From assembly GCA_032027085.1 (NCBI GenBank), contig JAVSMS010000001.1, forward strand, positions 4,069,730-4,133,729: a stretch of 64,000 nucleotides of DNA, given 5' to 3'. The translations under genes were made by a program, and so were the position numbers. The stretch is from Pseudorhodoplanes sp. (GTDB lineage: Bacteria; Pseudomonadota; Alphaproteobacteria; Rhizobiales; Xanthobacteraceae). Shown here in pieces: positions 35,506-44,184 of the stretch; positions within the stretch are counted from its first letter, which is position 1; every line of letters starts with the position of its first letter. Under the pieces are notes generated by a model. That model was not told the DNA's origin. It was given only the letters and a program-made list of their open reading frames with translations, and did not search any database.

Positions 35506-36501
35506 TCAGCCGCTGCCGGCGAGCCAGGCCCAGCGGCTGACAGCGGCGTCGTACCAGAGAATGACCGACCGCTTCGCGGCCAGCGTGATGTCGGCGCCGA
35601 AGCGAAAGCGATTGCCGGCCGCCGATCCGGCATGCTCGTCCTTCATCACAATCGGTTGCGTTCCGACATTCATCAGTGCCAGCACCCGTCCCTCGCCGCC
35701 ACCGGACAATCCGGTGATGTTGCGCGCAGCGTCCGATGACAGGCGCAGCACGCTGGCGCCGGCGAGTCCCGCGGGATTGTAGTCGTTCTGGTCGGCGGCA
35801 ATCTGCGCGGGCGTGATGTTGCCGGTCAGGAACAGGCCCGCGTTGAACTTTGCCGCGCCGCTTGTCCGGTCGAACAGCATCGCGTCGAACCAGGTGCCGC
35901 CATCCGGCGATACCTTGACGTGCAAATCGTCGTCTCCGGTCAGGCCGATTTCGGCGCGGCCGGACCAGCCACTCTGCATCAGCAGCGAGAGCGTGTGGCC
36001 GGCGCTCTCCTTGTTCAGCTTGTAGCGCAGGTCGCCGTCGCCGCCCTCGCCGGCCGTGCGGGCGGTCCACAGCGCATTGTTCAGCTTGGCGGCGAAAGGA
36101 TTGTTGACGTCGGCGCTGGTGCCGATACCCAGACGTGTGAGGTTCTGCAACTCGCTGGCCTCGACGATCGCTTCCGTCCATTCACTTCCATTATAGGCAA
36201 GCAACAGAGATTCATCGGCGACAAAGCAGATCCACCCCGTCTGCGGCGCGTGGAACAGCCAGCCGCCATCTGAATATTGCGCGATCTGGTCGTCCTTGCC
36301 GGCGAAGCCGCCGCTGCCCGGCGCTTTCACAATGTAGCGCGCGGCCTCGACCGGTGCCGGCGGCGGCGCGGTGAGATCACGGTCCTCCACGCTGAGCATC
36401 ACCAGCGCGTCGAGCATGCGCAGCGCTTCGTTGTGGGTGACATGCTTCTGCGCCTGGCCGGATTCGAGATAGGGCAGCGACAGATGGGGTGTGCTGGTCA
36501 T
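35506..36501 (-). CDS. DUF2793 domain protein, GTA-associated tail/fibre protein
   Basis: A 331-residue protein. The DUF2793 N-terminus is clear (LSLPYLESGQAQKHVTHNEA, LDALVMLSVEDRDLTAPPP, WICFVADESLLLAYNGSEW). The C-terminal beta-rich part (LGIGTSADVNNPFAAKLNNALW, then GITLAAKRSVILWYD-like strands) looks like a phage fibre or receptor-binding fold. Genes with this domain often follow gp15 in alphaproteobacterial GTA clusters. ATG 36501 has AGGA 6 nt upstream. Confidence 0.85.
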   Translation of the reverse strand: MTSTPHLSLPYLESGQAQKHVTHNEALRMLDALVMLSVEDRDLTAPPPAPVEAARYIVKAPGSGGFAGKDDQIAQYSDGGWLFHAPQTGWICFVADESLLLAYNGSEWTEAIVEASELQNLTRLGIGTSADVNNPFAAKLNNALWTARTAGEGGDGDLRYKLNKESAGHTLSLLMQSGWSGRAEIGLTGDDDLHVKVSPDGGTWFDAMLFDRTSGAAKFNAGLFLTGNITPAQIAADQNDYNPAGLAGASVLRLSSDAARNITGLSGGGEGRVLALMNVGTQPIVMKDEHAGSAAGNRFRFGADITLAAKRSVILWYDAAVSRWAWLAGSG

Positions 36502-36535
36502 GAATATTCCTGACAGATCATTATGAACTTGCGCC

Positions 36536-36595
36536 GTCACCCTGAGGTACCCGAGCGGAGCGAGGGCCGCTGCGCGGCGAGCACCTCAGGATGAC
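36536..36595. repeat. Palindromic repeat family E
   Basis: Inverted repeat with arms GTCACCCTGAGGT and ACCTCAGGATGAC around CCCGAGCGGAGCGAGGGCCG. It fills the spacer between the gp15 stop and the DUF2793 start. The CCTGAGG...CCTCAGG arm type recurs widely in alphaproteobacterial genomes. Confidence 0.75.
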
Positions 36596-36598
36596 GAA

Positions 36599-39500
36599 CT
36601 AGATGCTTGCGCTCATTTCAGAAGGGAATCCCCTTCCTACGCTCGCCGACATCTGCGCCACACGGAAGGTGATGCTGGCCTGCGGCGATCCGAAATCGGC
36701 GAACTCATCCACATTCACATAAAGCACCGACGGCGATGACGCCGTCAGCTTGCGCACGACATTTCCGCCGTCGAGAATGTCGATCTCATACGCCTCCCCC
36801 GCCTCGCCGAGCGGCACGTCCTGTGTCTCCCAGGAATCGCCGTCGATGCGCGTGCGCCGGATCCAGCGCAGCAGCACGCCGTCGTCGGTGCGGCGTGCCG
36901 CCAGATGCACCGGCGACAGCGGCCGCAGCGCCGTTGCCTGCGGCGTCAGCGTCATCGCGACGGCCGCGACATCGCCGTGATCGCGCCCCGCCGCGACAAT
37001 GCGTAGATGCATGCTCCGCCCGAGCGTCTCGAGCCCGCGCGCCAGCGGAATGACATGCTGGTCGAGCAGCACAAACGGCGCGCTCGCCGGCAACGGATAG
37101 CCGATCGCGCTTTCGCTGCCGGCCTGTCCGCGCAGCAGGCGTGACAATATATAAGTGCGCTCGCCAACCAGCTCCGCACGCGCAAATTGCACGACCTCCC
37201 AGGCGCCGTCCGGCCGCTGCAACGCCGCGACATTGGCGCCGTTCAGCAGTGCCGCATCCGAGACCGAGACCAGCGCGCCGCCATGCAGTTGCACGCGCAC
37301 CGCAGAAGCATGGTCGAAGCGGCCCGCCGGACCTGCCGGCAGATCGTCAAGCGTCACGCCGATGATCGACGGCGCCAGAGCCAAAGCCGCGCGCGTATAG
37401 CTCAGGCCGTCGCCCGACGACCAGATTGCCACCGGACCCGGCCAGGGATCGGCGAACACCGCGATGCGCGTCAACACTGGCGGTTCGCTCGCGTCGAGCG
37501 TCGGCAGATCGAGCAGATGCGCCTGCACCGGCCCGACCGCCGGCGGCAGATCGGGCGAGCGGTGGCGCGGCACGGGCAGCGGCAGATCGAACACTTCAGG
37601 ATCGATCGCCCGCGCCGTCACCGCGCGGCTGTCGGTGTCGACGATCTCACGGATTTCAAACAGCCGCCGCCGTCCGCTCACCGTCAGCGCGATGACGTCG
37701 CCCGGCATCAGGCGCAACAGGCTTGGCGGCAGCGCGAATTCCGCGCTCTCGCGCCCCGCCCAGACATCCTGCAGCCAGATGTCGGCGCGCCGCGCCGCGG
37801 CGGCATCGTTCGTCACCATCGCGACATTGTGCTGGACGACACGCGACGCGGCGCCGACCAGGCGCCGCGAGGAGGCCGCCGCACGGCGATAATCGGCGCC
37901 TGCATCGATGTAGCCGAGCGTGACTTCGCGCGGCAGGTCTGTTTCCTGCGCCCGCTGCAGCCGCACCGGCGCGCCCTCGCGCGGCAGCACCAGATCGTTC
38001 TCGTTGAGCTCGATCACAGGCGGCCCGCCGCGCGGCCGGAATGTCAGCGCGCTTTCGCCTTCGACGGCGTCGAACGCATAAGTGAGCGCCAGCGGCTCGA
38101 TCGCCGCGCGCGCCGCCATCGGTCGATCGATGACATAGCCGTCCGGCCCCTCGCCCAGCGCCGAGGCGTCGCCTGCGTCGGCTTCCGCATCGCTCAGAAT
38201 ATTTGAAACAAGCCCTTCAAGCTGCGAAGCGCCAAGCCGCCCGGTCAGCCAATGTCCGGTCGCCCAGTTCGGTCCGTCGCTCCACACATCGGTGGCGGCG
38301 GGAAACACCGGATAGGGCCGCGCATCCCAGGTCCACAGATGAATGCCGGACGGATCGACCATGCGCCCTGTATAAAGAGACGACGCCGGATTGAGATCGC
38401 TGTCCTCCGCGAAAGCGCTCAGCACGGTTTCCAGATAGCGCCGCTGCATGACATCGTCGCGCCGTCCGTTGGAGAAATGCGGAAAGCCGCCATTCGCCGA
38501 TTTGAGATCGGGAAAGATGCTGGGCTGGTTGCCGCCCTTGTCCACCGCCGGACAGCCGGTTTCGGTCAGCCAGAACGGCTTGCTCTGCGGGATCCAGTCC
38601 GTCGGCGACGCCAGCTCCGTGCCGCCCACGCGCTCGTAATGTTGGTTCGACCAGAAACTCCACAAATCTTTCTGCCGGAAGATCCATGGCTTGCCGAGCC
38701 CGTCCGTGATCGGCGTGCGCGTCTGCGCGCTGCGCGCCGCGGCGTCTGCATAGAAGAAGTCGTAAGCCTCGCCGCCCGCCAGATTGCGCTTCAGATAGTC
38801 GCGGTCATGGATCGACGCCGCCAGCGCGCGGTCGAGATGATCATGCGTGTCGCGCCAGTCCGCCAGCGGCGGATAATAGTCGATGCCGATGGCGCCGATC
38901 GCCGGCGAGGCCCAGAGCGGATCGAGCGGAAAACGCACTTCGTTGGCGCCAGCGTCGACGACATGCGCGCCATATTCGGTCCAGTCGGCAGCATATATGA
39001 CGACGCAGCCGCTGCCGAGAATGGCTTTCACATCGGCAGCAAGCGACACAAGCTCAGTCACTGCCGGATAGACGCCTGACGCCGAGCGCACGCGTGTCAG
39101 GCTCTTCAACTCCGAGCCGATCACGAAAGCATCGACTCCGCCTGCCGACGCGGCGAGAGCCGCGTAATGCAGGATCATGCGCCGGTAATTCCAGTCCGAC
39201 GGTCCGCCGCCGGCGAAGAACGCCGCGATCTGTTCGCCCGCCGCCGCCGTGCCGTCGGGCGAACCGGGCATGCCGGGCGCCGGATCGCAGGTGATGTCGC
39301 CGCGCCAGGGATAGGCCGGCTGCGAGGGCGCACCGCTCCAGGGATCGGGCCGCGCATTGCCTTCCGGAATGTCCATCATCACGAACGGATAGAGCGTCAC
39401 CTTCAGCCCGCGCGCCTTCAGCTCATGGATGAGATGAATGACACTCGCGTCCGACGGCGTGCCGCCAAAGGCCGGCCGGCCGTCGATCTGCGACACGAGA

Positions 39501-40483
39501 GTGGCGCTGCCGCGCGTCAGGCCGGCGACGTTCCAGTTCGCGCCATGCGTCGATTTCTGTACGTTGTCGATGCCGGGCCGCAGCTTGCACCGCCCCGCGC
39601 GCAGGTCGTCGCCGAACCAGGCGACAACAATCGCCACGCGTTCGAGATGCGGACACACCGCCTGCAATTCGTCGAGCGAGGCGATGACGTCGGACGGCGC
39701 ATGCGCAACATGCCGGTTCTCCGGCGCGGATTGCCCCGGCCCTGTCACCTGCACCACGGTCGCCGGCTCGTAGCCGAATTCGGTCGCGCCGGGGATCAGC
39801 GTCACCGCGCGGACCTGCTGTTCGAGCCGGCCCACAGGCCGCAGCACTTCGAACGACAATTGCGGAATGCGGTTGCCGAAATTGGCGAGCGGCAGGCGCT
39901 CGAACACGACGTAAGCGAGCCCGCGATAGGCCGGCGTGTTGTTCGCGCCTTCCTTGGCGACGATCAGCGGATCGGGGGCCTGCGTCTCGTCGCCCTTGTG
40001 GATACGACAGGTCACGCCGGAAAGATCGAGCGGTTTGCCGTCGGCCCAGATGCGCAGGACGTGTCCGATCGGACCTTCGCAGAGGCCGACCGCAAAATTT
40101 CCGAAATAGCTGTAAGTCGTGGTCGTCGTGGTGACGGCGGGACTTCCGCCGCCGCCTCCGCCGCCCTTGCCGCCACCGCCGCCGCCGGTCGTCTCGCTGC
40201 GGGTGGAGACGACTTCCTCGAGCTTCGTCGCCCAGATCACCTGGCCGGACAACCGCACGCGGCCATAGATGCGCGGGATCGGCGCGCCCTCGCTTGAGGC
40301 CATGACGTCGAGATCGGCAAGGCGCGGTCCTTCCTGCGAGCGATGAATGGTGTCGGGGCCGAACAGCGCGCGGTCGAGATAACTGCCGGCAATCGCACCC
40401 GCAATCCGTCCCACCATCGCGCCGGCCGGCCCGAACGTATTGCCGAGCGCTTGTCCGGCAACGGAAAGAAGAAGAGCGGCCAT
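36599..40483 (-). CDS. GTA gp15-like host-specificity/tail tip protein with TIM barrel
   Basis: A 1294-residue baseplate 'megatron', close to the roughly 1300 residues of the Rhodobacter protein. The N-terminus is hydrophobic and glycine-rich (AGQALGNTFGPAGAMVGRIA). A low-complexity poly-Gly/poly-Thr linker near residues 100-122 (GGGGGGKGGGGGGG, TTTTTT) follows. The GTA TIM-barrel domain spans roughly 430-730 (SDWNYRRMILHYAALAASAG, DAFVIGSELKSLTRVRS, WLTETGCPAVDKGGNQPS). Next is a phage-tail-like beta domain (FRPRGGPPVIELNENDLVL). It builds the tail tip and probably binds or degrades the target cell surface. 39 nt separate it from gp14. Confidence 0.93.
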   Translation of the reverse strand: MAALLLSVAGQALGNTFGPAGAMVGRIAGAIAGSYLDRALFGPDTIHRSQEGPRLADLDVMASSEGAPIPRIYGRVRLSGQVIWATKLEEVVSTRSETTGGGGGGKGGGGGGGSPAVTTTTTTYSYFGNFAVGLCEGPIGHVLRIWADGKPLDLSGVTCRIHKGDETQAPDPLIVAKEGANNTPAYRGLAYVVFERLPLANFGNRIPQLSFEVLRPVGRLEQQVRAVTLIPGATEFGYEPATVVQVTGPGQSAPENRHVAHAPSDVIASLDELQAVCPHLERVAIVVAWFGDDLRAGRCKLRPGIDNVQKSTHGANWNVAGLTRGSATLVSQIDGRPAFGGTPSDASVIHLIHELKARGLKVTLYPFVMMDIPEGNARPDPWSGAPSQPAYPWRGDITCDPAPGMPGSPDGTAAAGEQIAAFFAGGGPSDWNYRRMILHYAALAASAGGVDAFVIGSELKSLTRVRSASGVYPAVTELVSLAADVKAILGSGCVVIYAADWTEYGAHVVDAGANEVRFPLDPLWASPAIGAIGIDYYPPLADWRDTHDHLDRALAASIHDRDYLKRNLAGGEAYDFFYADAAARSAQTRTPITDGLGKPWIFRQKDLWSFWSNQHYERVGGTELASPTDWIPQSKPFWLTETGCPAVDKGGNQPSIFPDLKSANGGFPHFSNGRRDDVMQRRYLETVLSAFAEDSDLNPASSLYTGRMVDPSGIHLWTWDARPYPVFPAATDVWSDGPNWATGHWLTGRLGASQLEGLVSNILSDAEADAGDASALGEGPDGYVIDRPMAARAAIEPLALTYAFDAVEGESALTFRPRGGPPVIELNENDLVLPREGAPVRLQRAQETDLPREVTLGYIDAGADYRRAAASSRRLVGAASRVVQHNVAMVTNDAAAARRADIWLQDVWAGRESAEFALPPSLLRLMPGDVIALTVSGRRRLFEIREIVDTDSRAVTARAIDPEVFDLPLPVPRHRSPDLPPAVGPVQAHLLDLPTLDASEPPVLTRIAVFADPWPGPVAIWSSGDGLSYTRAALALAPSIIGVTLDDLPAGPAGRFDHASAVRVQLHGGALVSVSDAALLNGANVAALQRPDGAWEVVQFARAELVGERTYILSRLLRGQAGSESAIGYPLPASAPFVLLDQHVIPLARGLETLGRSMHLRIVAAGRDHGDVAAVAMTLTPQATALRPLSPVHLAARRTDDGVLLRWIRRTRIDGDSWETQDVPLGEAGEAYEIDILDGGNVVRKLTASSPSVLYVNVDEFADFGSPQASITFRVAQMSASVGRGFPSEMSASI

Positions 40484-40499
40484 GCGGAAACTCGTTGTC

Positions 40500-40555
40500 T
40501 ACCCTCCCCCTTGTGGGGAGAGTCACTCACGACCCTCCCCACAAGGGCGAGGGTA
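40500..40555. repeat. Palindromic repeat family D, copy 1, overlapping the gp14 3' end
   Basis: Arms TACCCTCCCCCTTGTGGGGAG (40500-40520) and its near-perfect complement at 40535-40555 (one mismatch). The right arm and loop encode the final ten codons and stop of gp14, so the element has become coding sequence. Related copies at 42088 and 45426. Confidence 0.85.
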
Positions 40556-40999
40556 AAGAAGAAAGTCGCTCACTCCCGGAAACGCGAACGCATACGCAAT
40601 GCGCCGCCGCCACCATGGCGCCAGCGTCACCTCGGCGACGGCGGCGCCGTCATGCGCATGAATCATTGTGTCGGGCGCGGACACGATCGCGGCATGCTTC
40701 GCCACCATCCCTGCGCGCCAGCGGAACAACAGCACGTCGCCCGGCGCAAAATCGTTCGCATTGACGGCGATGAGATGCCGCAATCCCGCTTCCGCCAGCG
40801 GCTCGTTCGTCGCCACCTCCGCCCAGTCGCGCGCATAGGGCGGCGCGCGTTCCGGCTCCTCGCCGTAAAGCGCACGCCAGACGCCGCGGATGAGTCCGAG
40901 GCAATCGCAGCCGACGCCTTTCAGCGACGCCTGGTGCCGGTACGGCGTGCCGATCCAGGAACGAGCTTCGGCGATGATGCGGGAGCGGATGAGAGTCAT
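40523..40999 (-). CDS. GTA gp14-like NlpC/P60 cell-wall peptidase
   Basis: A 158-residue tail-tip peptidase. IIAEARSWIGTPYRHQASLK leads to the catalytic Cys 33 in GCDCLGLIRG; the His is in VAKHAAIVS. This is the phage-type NlpC/P60 family used to cut peptide cross-links during DNA delivery. ATG 40999 begins the conserved domain. The last ten residues (YPRPCGEGRE) come from the family D palindrome and are not family sequence. It follows gp13 after a 182-bp gap that holds a family C repeat. Confidence 0.9.
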   Translation of the reverse strand: MTLIRSRIIAEARSWIGTPYRHQASLKGVGCDCLGLIRGVWRALYGEEPERAPPYARDWAEVATNEPLAEAGLRHLIAVNANDFAPGDVLLFRWRAGMVAKHAAIVSAPDTMIHAHDGAAVAEVTLAPWWRRRIAYAFAFPGVSDFLLYPRPCGEGRE

Positions 41000-41013
41000 T
41001 GCACAATCTCGAT

Positions 41014-41094
41014 CGTCATCCCGCGCGCGCTCGGGTTTACCCAAGCTCAGAATGGTGTGTGCACAAGTCGGCGACAGCCGACGTGTGATGGGGC
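41014..41094. repeat. Palindromic repeat family C, copy 1
   Basis: Composite inverted repeat between gp13 and gp14: TCGGGTTTACCCAAGCTC followed by CACAAGTCGGCGACAGCCGA and CGTGTGATGGGGC. The same parts occur in the opposite orientation at 47375-47457. Confidence 0.7.
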
Positions 41095-41181
41095 AGCCAG
41101 TCATCACTGAACGGAATGCGAGCCTGTACTCCGGCCGCACCTGGCGGACCCGTTGCGGACGATGACGAGACCTTCGGGACA

Positions 41182-42075
41182 TCAAGTCTGCAAACGTCCT
41201 CCGTCATGCCCGGGCTCGCCTTCGATGGCGTACCGCATGACGAAATCATTGCCGGGGATATGCGGAAAGCCGCGGAAGTTGACGACGTTGTTGAAGCGGT
41301 TGCGGCAGGTGTCGAATCTCTTGTCGCAACCGGCTGGAACCACGAAGGAATCGCCGGCGGAGACCGGCTCCGGCATGGCCTGCCAGAGCTCGATCACGAC
41401 ATCGTCTTCCTCGAAGCGGTGCCGCTTCACTTCCATGGCGAGGCCGGCATTGCCGCCGCTGGTGAATGTCAGCCTGCCGGCGTCGAACCAGCCGTCATCG
41501 AACGCGTCGACCCCCGACGCCGCAAACGCCGACGTCCCGCGCAGCGCAGTCACCTGTCCCTCGCCGCGATAAAGCGGTTCTGACAGATCGATGCGGCAGC
41601 GCGCATCGCCGAGATCGGCCGCACAGCTTGCGGTGAACAGTCGCCCGCTCTCCTGCACCAGCGCGTCGGCCAGGCTGCGCATCTCGGCGACGAAGGCCGC
41701 GCCCTCGCGCCGCACTTCGCCGAGCGTCGCTGTGCCGAGCCGCATATGCAGCGCCGGCTCGCTCCAGTCGACAAGAAAAGTCTCCACTTTCGCCGCGTCG
41801 TAACGGCCGGCCGCGAGGTCAGCCTCGGTCAGACCGTCATCGGCGAGCGCGCCGGATATTTCCGCGCCGTCGACCGCGAAGCCGAGTCGCGCCGTCGCCT
41901 CCGACGCCGTGAGGCCGGTGCCGGCGCGGCACGTGACGCCGTTCAGCACGATGTCCTCATCGTGATCGGTGAAGCCCTGCACCACGCCGTCGCGCCGCGT
42001 GAGCACGAAGCAGCGGCAGAGCGTCGTGACGCCGGAATTGAGCTTGGTTTGGAGAGCGGGTGGGATCGTGCGCAT
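41182..42075 (-). CDS. GTA gp13-like tail hub protein (DUF2163)
   Basis: A 297-residue protein with the DUF2163 N-terminus (MRTIPPALQTKLNSGVTTLC, GFTDHDEDIVLNGVTCRAG, DGAEISGALADDGLTEADL) and the C-terminal cysteine motif AGCDKRFDTCRNRFNNVVNF with GFPHIPGND, typical of the family. In RcGTA the equivalent protein forms the hub between distal tail and megatron. ATG 42075 has GGAAGA 7-8 nt upstream. Confidence 0.92.
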   Translation of the reverse strand: MRTIPPALQTKLNSGVTTLCRCFVLTRRDGVVQGFTDHDEDIVLNGVTCRAGTGLTASEATARLGFAVDGAEISGALADDGLTEADLAAGRYDAAKVETFLVDWSEPALHMRLGTATLGEVRREGAAFVAEMRSLADALVQESGRLFTASCAADLGDARCRIDLSEPLYRGEGQVTALRGTSAFAASGVDAFDDGWFDAGRLTFTSGGNAGLAMEVKRHRFEEDDVVIELWQAMPEPVSAGDSFVVPAGCDKRFDTCRNRFNNVVNFRGFPHIPGNDFVMRYAIEGEPGHDGGRLQT

Positions 42076-42087
42076 GTTGTCTTCCTT

Positions 42088-42195
42088 TACCCTCCCCCTT
42101 GTGGGGAAGGTCGACCGCCGAGCGAAGCGAGGCGGTCGGGGTGGGGGTCGTGCCTTCATCGCAACCGCGACGACCTCCCCCACAAGGGAGGAGGC
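42088..42195. repeat. Palindromic repeat family D, copy 2
   Basis: Extended form: TACCCTCCCCCTTGTGGGGA at the left, a nested ACCGCC-GAGCGAAGCGA-GGCGGT hairpin, and CCTCCCCCACAAGGGAGG at the right. It occupies the spacer between gp12 and gp13. Confidence 0.8.
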
Positions 42196-42204
42196 AAGAG
42201 AGAG

Positions 42205-42849
42205 TCACACCTTGATCTCCACCACCGGAATCTTCGGGATCGCCCCCGCCGCAAAGGCCGACAGATCCACTTCCAGATAATCGGTGTCGAACCGCACCGG
42301 CACGTCGAACAGGAATCCTGCCGTCACCGCCTCGCCCATCTGCGGCAGATGGCCTTCGAGAAACGTAATCATGCCGGTCGCGGCATCGAGGGTGAAAGCC
42401 GCGCCCTCCTCCGCTTCGTCGCCGTCCACCGCGACGCGCACGCTGTCCGGCACCGGCTTCTGCACCGGCCGCCGGTAGGGCGCATGCAGTCCGCCATAGG
42501 TCTTGCCCAGAGCGAATTGCGCGGTCACGCCGTCGCCCGTGCCGATCACCTGGTCGAACGGCGTCGGCATGGCGCCCGGCGCGGCGGAGGAATGGTCCAG
42601 GCGGTCGCGCCAGCGGAAGCCGTGCAGCCGCCCGCGCCGCTCCTCGAAAAACTCCACCACCTGCGACAATTCGGCAAAGGTCTTCACGCCATAGCCGGCG
42701 TCATAGCGGCGGCGCGAATGCGCCCAGCGCGCGTTGCGTTCCTCGCGGCCGGAGCCGAGCGCGACGATGTCGGTGCGCCGCTCCGGACCGCCGGCGCTTT
42801 TCAGTGCAATGTCGAGCGGAAACAGGATGTCGTGGAAAGCCGATGTCAT
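42205..42849 (-). CDS. GTA gp12-like distal tail protein (DUF2460)
   Basis: A 214-residue protein with the DUF2460 hallmarks FHDILFPLDIALKSAGGPER, TDIVALGSGREERNARWAHS, LSQVVEFFEERRGRLHGFRW and RFDTDYLEVDLSAFAAG. The RcGTA homologue forms the distal tail ring. Start ATG 42849. Confidence 0.93.
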   Translation of the reverse strand: MTSAFHDILFPLDIALKSAGGPERRTDIVALGSGREERNARWAHSRRRYDAGYGVKTFAELSQVVEFFEERRGRLHGFRWRDRLDHSSAAPGAMPTPFDQVIGTGDGVTAQFALGKTYGGLHAPYRRPVQKPVPDSVRVAVDGDEAEEGAAFTLDAATGMITFLEGHLPQMGEAVTAGFLFDVPVRFDTDYLEVDLSAFAAGAIPKIPVVEIKV

Positions 42850-42893
42850 GGGTCTGATCCGGGAACCGAAGCGGCCGGCTGCGCTTTGATCTT

Positions 42894-42963
42894 GCTAGTG
42901 CCCTTTGGCTTCCGAAGTTCGCGCAGGAGATCGCTGCGATGTCACACCAACTTCGGCACTAGC
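42894..42963. repeat. Nested inverted repeat upstream of the Cys-rich gene
   Basis: GCTAGTGCC at 42894-42902 pairs with GGCACTAGC at 42955-42963, and inside it CCGAAGTT (42912-42919) pairs with AACTTCGG (42949-42956). It lies 29 bp upstream of the 78-residue gene's ATG, so it may be an operator or mobile palindrome. Confidence 0.65.
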
Positions 42964-42991
42964 GGGGCTGCCTTTGCACGGGAGAAATGCC

Positions 42992-43228
42992 ATGGCCACC
43001 TGCGAAACCTGCGGCAATGATTACGACAAGACCTTTCAGGTCATGATGAACGGCAAGTCCCATACCTATGACAGTTTTGAATGCGCCATTCAGGCGCTGG
43101 CGCCGACCTGCAAGCATTGCGACGTGCGCATTGTCGGCCACGGCCTGGAAAAGGACGGCACCTTCTTCTGCTGCGATCATTGCGCCGAGAAAGAAGGCGT
43201 CAGCGGCCTGCGCGACCGGGTGAACTAG
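42992..43228 (+). CDS. Small Cys-rich zinc-binding protein, metallothionein-like
   Basis: A 78-residue protein with ATCETCGNDYDK, an internal SFECAIQAL, CKHCDVRIVGHG and FFCCDHCAEKEG, that is eight cysteines plus two histidines arranged as zinc-ribbon-like pairs. Such short proteins are often labelled prokaryotic metallothionein; metal binding is likely, the role unknown. ATG 42992 has GGGAG upstream. It is inserted against the direction of the particle genes between gp11 and gp12. Confidence 0.85.
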   Translation: MATCETCGNDYDKTFQVMMNGKSHTYDSFECAIQALAPTCKHCDVRIVGHGLEKDGTFFCCDHCAEKEGVSGLRDRVN

Positions 43229-43269
43229 CGATTGTTCCGTTCTGATCGGGATCGCATGCCACCTACTCC

Positions 43270-43339
43270 GTTCATTCCCGCGCAAGCGGGACTCTAGCAT
43301 TGCTTGGCTCTGGGTTTCCCCTTTCGCGGCGACGAACGG
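43270..43339. repeat. Palindromic repeat family B, degenerate copy
   Basis: TTCATTCCCGCGCAAGCGGG followed by CTGGGTTTCCCCTTTCGCGGC. It resembles the GTCGTCCCCGCGCAAGCGGG elements at 51414 and 57173 but is eroded. Situated between the Cys-rich gene and gp11. Confidence 0.6.
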
Positions 43340-43367
43340 AAACTGGTCGATCTGATCGGAATTAGCG

Positions 43368-44000
43368 CTACAGTCCGCGCTGCCCGCGCGCCACCGCGCG
43401 GGCGATCTGGCCGGTGATATAGACGTCAGAGCGGCGGAAGCCGTCCACGTCGGGCGTTGCGATATTCACCACGATATTGGCAGGCGCGCCGCCGCCCGCC
43501 GCCGCGACGCCAAGCCGGCCGCCCGCGGTGCGCGTCAGCGGCAGGATCGCTTCCGGTCCGGCCTCACCCGCAAGCCCGAGTCCGCCCGACGACAGCGGAA
43601 AATAGGTCGGCGCGCCGATGACGCCGCCGCGGGCGAAGGGCTGGATCGGGATGACACCAGCCGGAATCTCGGCGCTGCCGCCTCCGCTGCGCCCTCTGGT
43701 CTTCGGCGGCCAGGTGAAAATACCCGAGAAGACCCTGGTCAGGATCGATGAGGCCTGCTTCTCCAACGGCTTGAGCGCCGCCTGCATCGCAACGTCGGAC
43801 AGGCGCATATACAAGCGCTTCAGTGTATCATCGAAATTCTTGCCGCTCGCGCTGCCCTGCGCAAATGCGCCGGTGATCGTGCGGCCGAACATGGCGGCAA
43901 GCCGATTCAACTCGCGCATCTGCCGTTCAGCCTCGCTGATTTCACCCTTCCGCGACGGATCGAGAAAGGGATGCAGCGCGTAGCTATAGTCATCGGACAT
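43368..44000 (-). CDS. GTA gp11-like short tape measure protein
   Basis: A 210-residue tail-length protein, matching the unusually short tape measure of RcGTA (about 220 residues) and not the long ones of siphophages. The helical core (EAERQMRELNRLAAMFGRTI, FDDTLKRLYMRLSDVAMQAA) is followed by a glycine-rich PIQPFARGGVIGAPTYFPL and AGEAGPEAILPLTRTAGGRL typical of tape-measure C-termini. It overlaps the preceding chaperone by 11 nt. Confidence 0.92.
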   Translation of the reverse strand: MSDDYSYALHPFLDPSRKGEISEAERQMRELNRLAAMFGRTITGAFAQGSASGKNFDDTLKRLYMRLSDVAMQAALKPLEKQASSILTRVFSGIFTWPPKTRGRSGGGSAEIPAGVIPIQPFARGGVIGAPTYFPLSSGGLGLAGEAGPEAILPLTRTAGGRLGVAAAGGGAPANIVVNIATPDVDGFRRSDVYITGQIARAVARGQRGL

Positions 44001-44184
44001 CGGGAAATCTCGTCATCATCTGGTCAAACTGCTCCCGCGCCAGAGGCGCACCGCGTCCGGTCACCGCCTGAATCGCGAGCGCGAGTTCGCGCGGCGTCAT
44101 CTTCCAAAAGGCGTCCGGCGAAAGCCGCAGCACGCCGAGGCCAAAGCCGATCGCCTCATCCCAGGGAAATGGTCTTGGCGTCAT
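43990..44184 (-). CDS. GTA tail assembly chaperone (gp10.1-like)
   Basis: A 64-residue protein with the compact family motif FPWDEAIGFGLGVLRLSPDA and FWKMTPRELALAIQAVTG. This is the small tail-chaperone found between gp10 and the tape measure. It overlaps gp10 by 4 nt and gp11 by 11 nt. Confidence 0.9.
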   Translation of the reverse strand: MTPRPFPWDEAIGFGLGVLRLSPDAFWKMTPRELALAIQAVTGRGAPLAREQFDQMMTRFPDVR

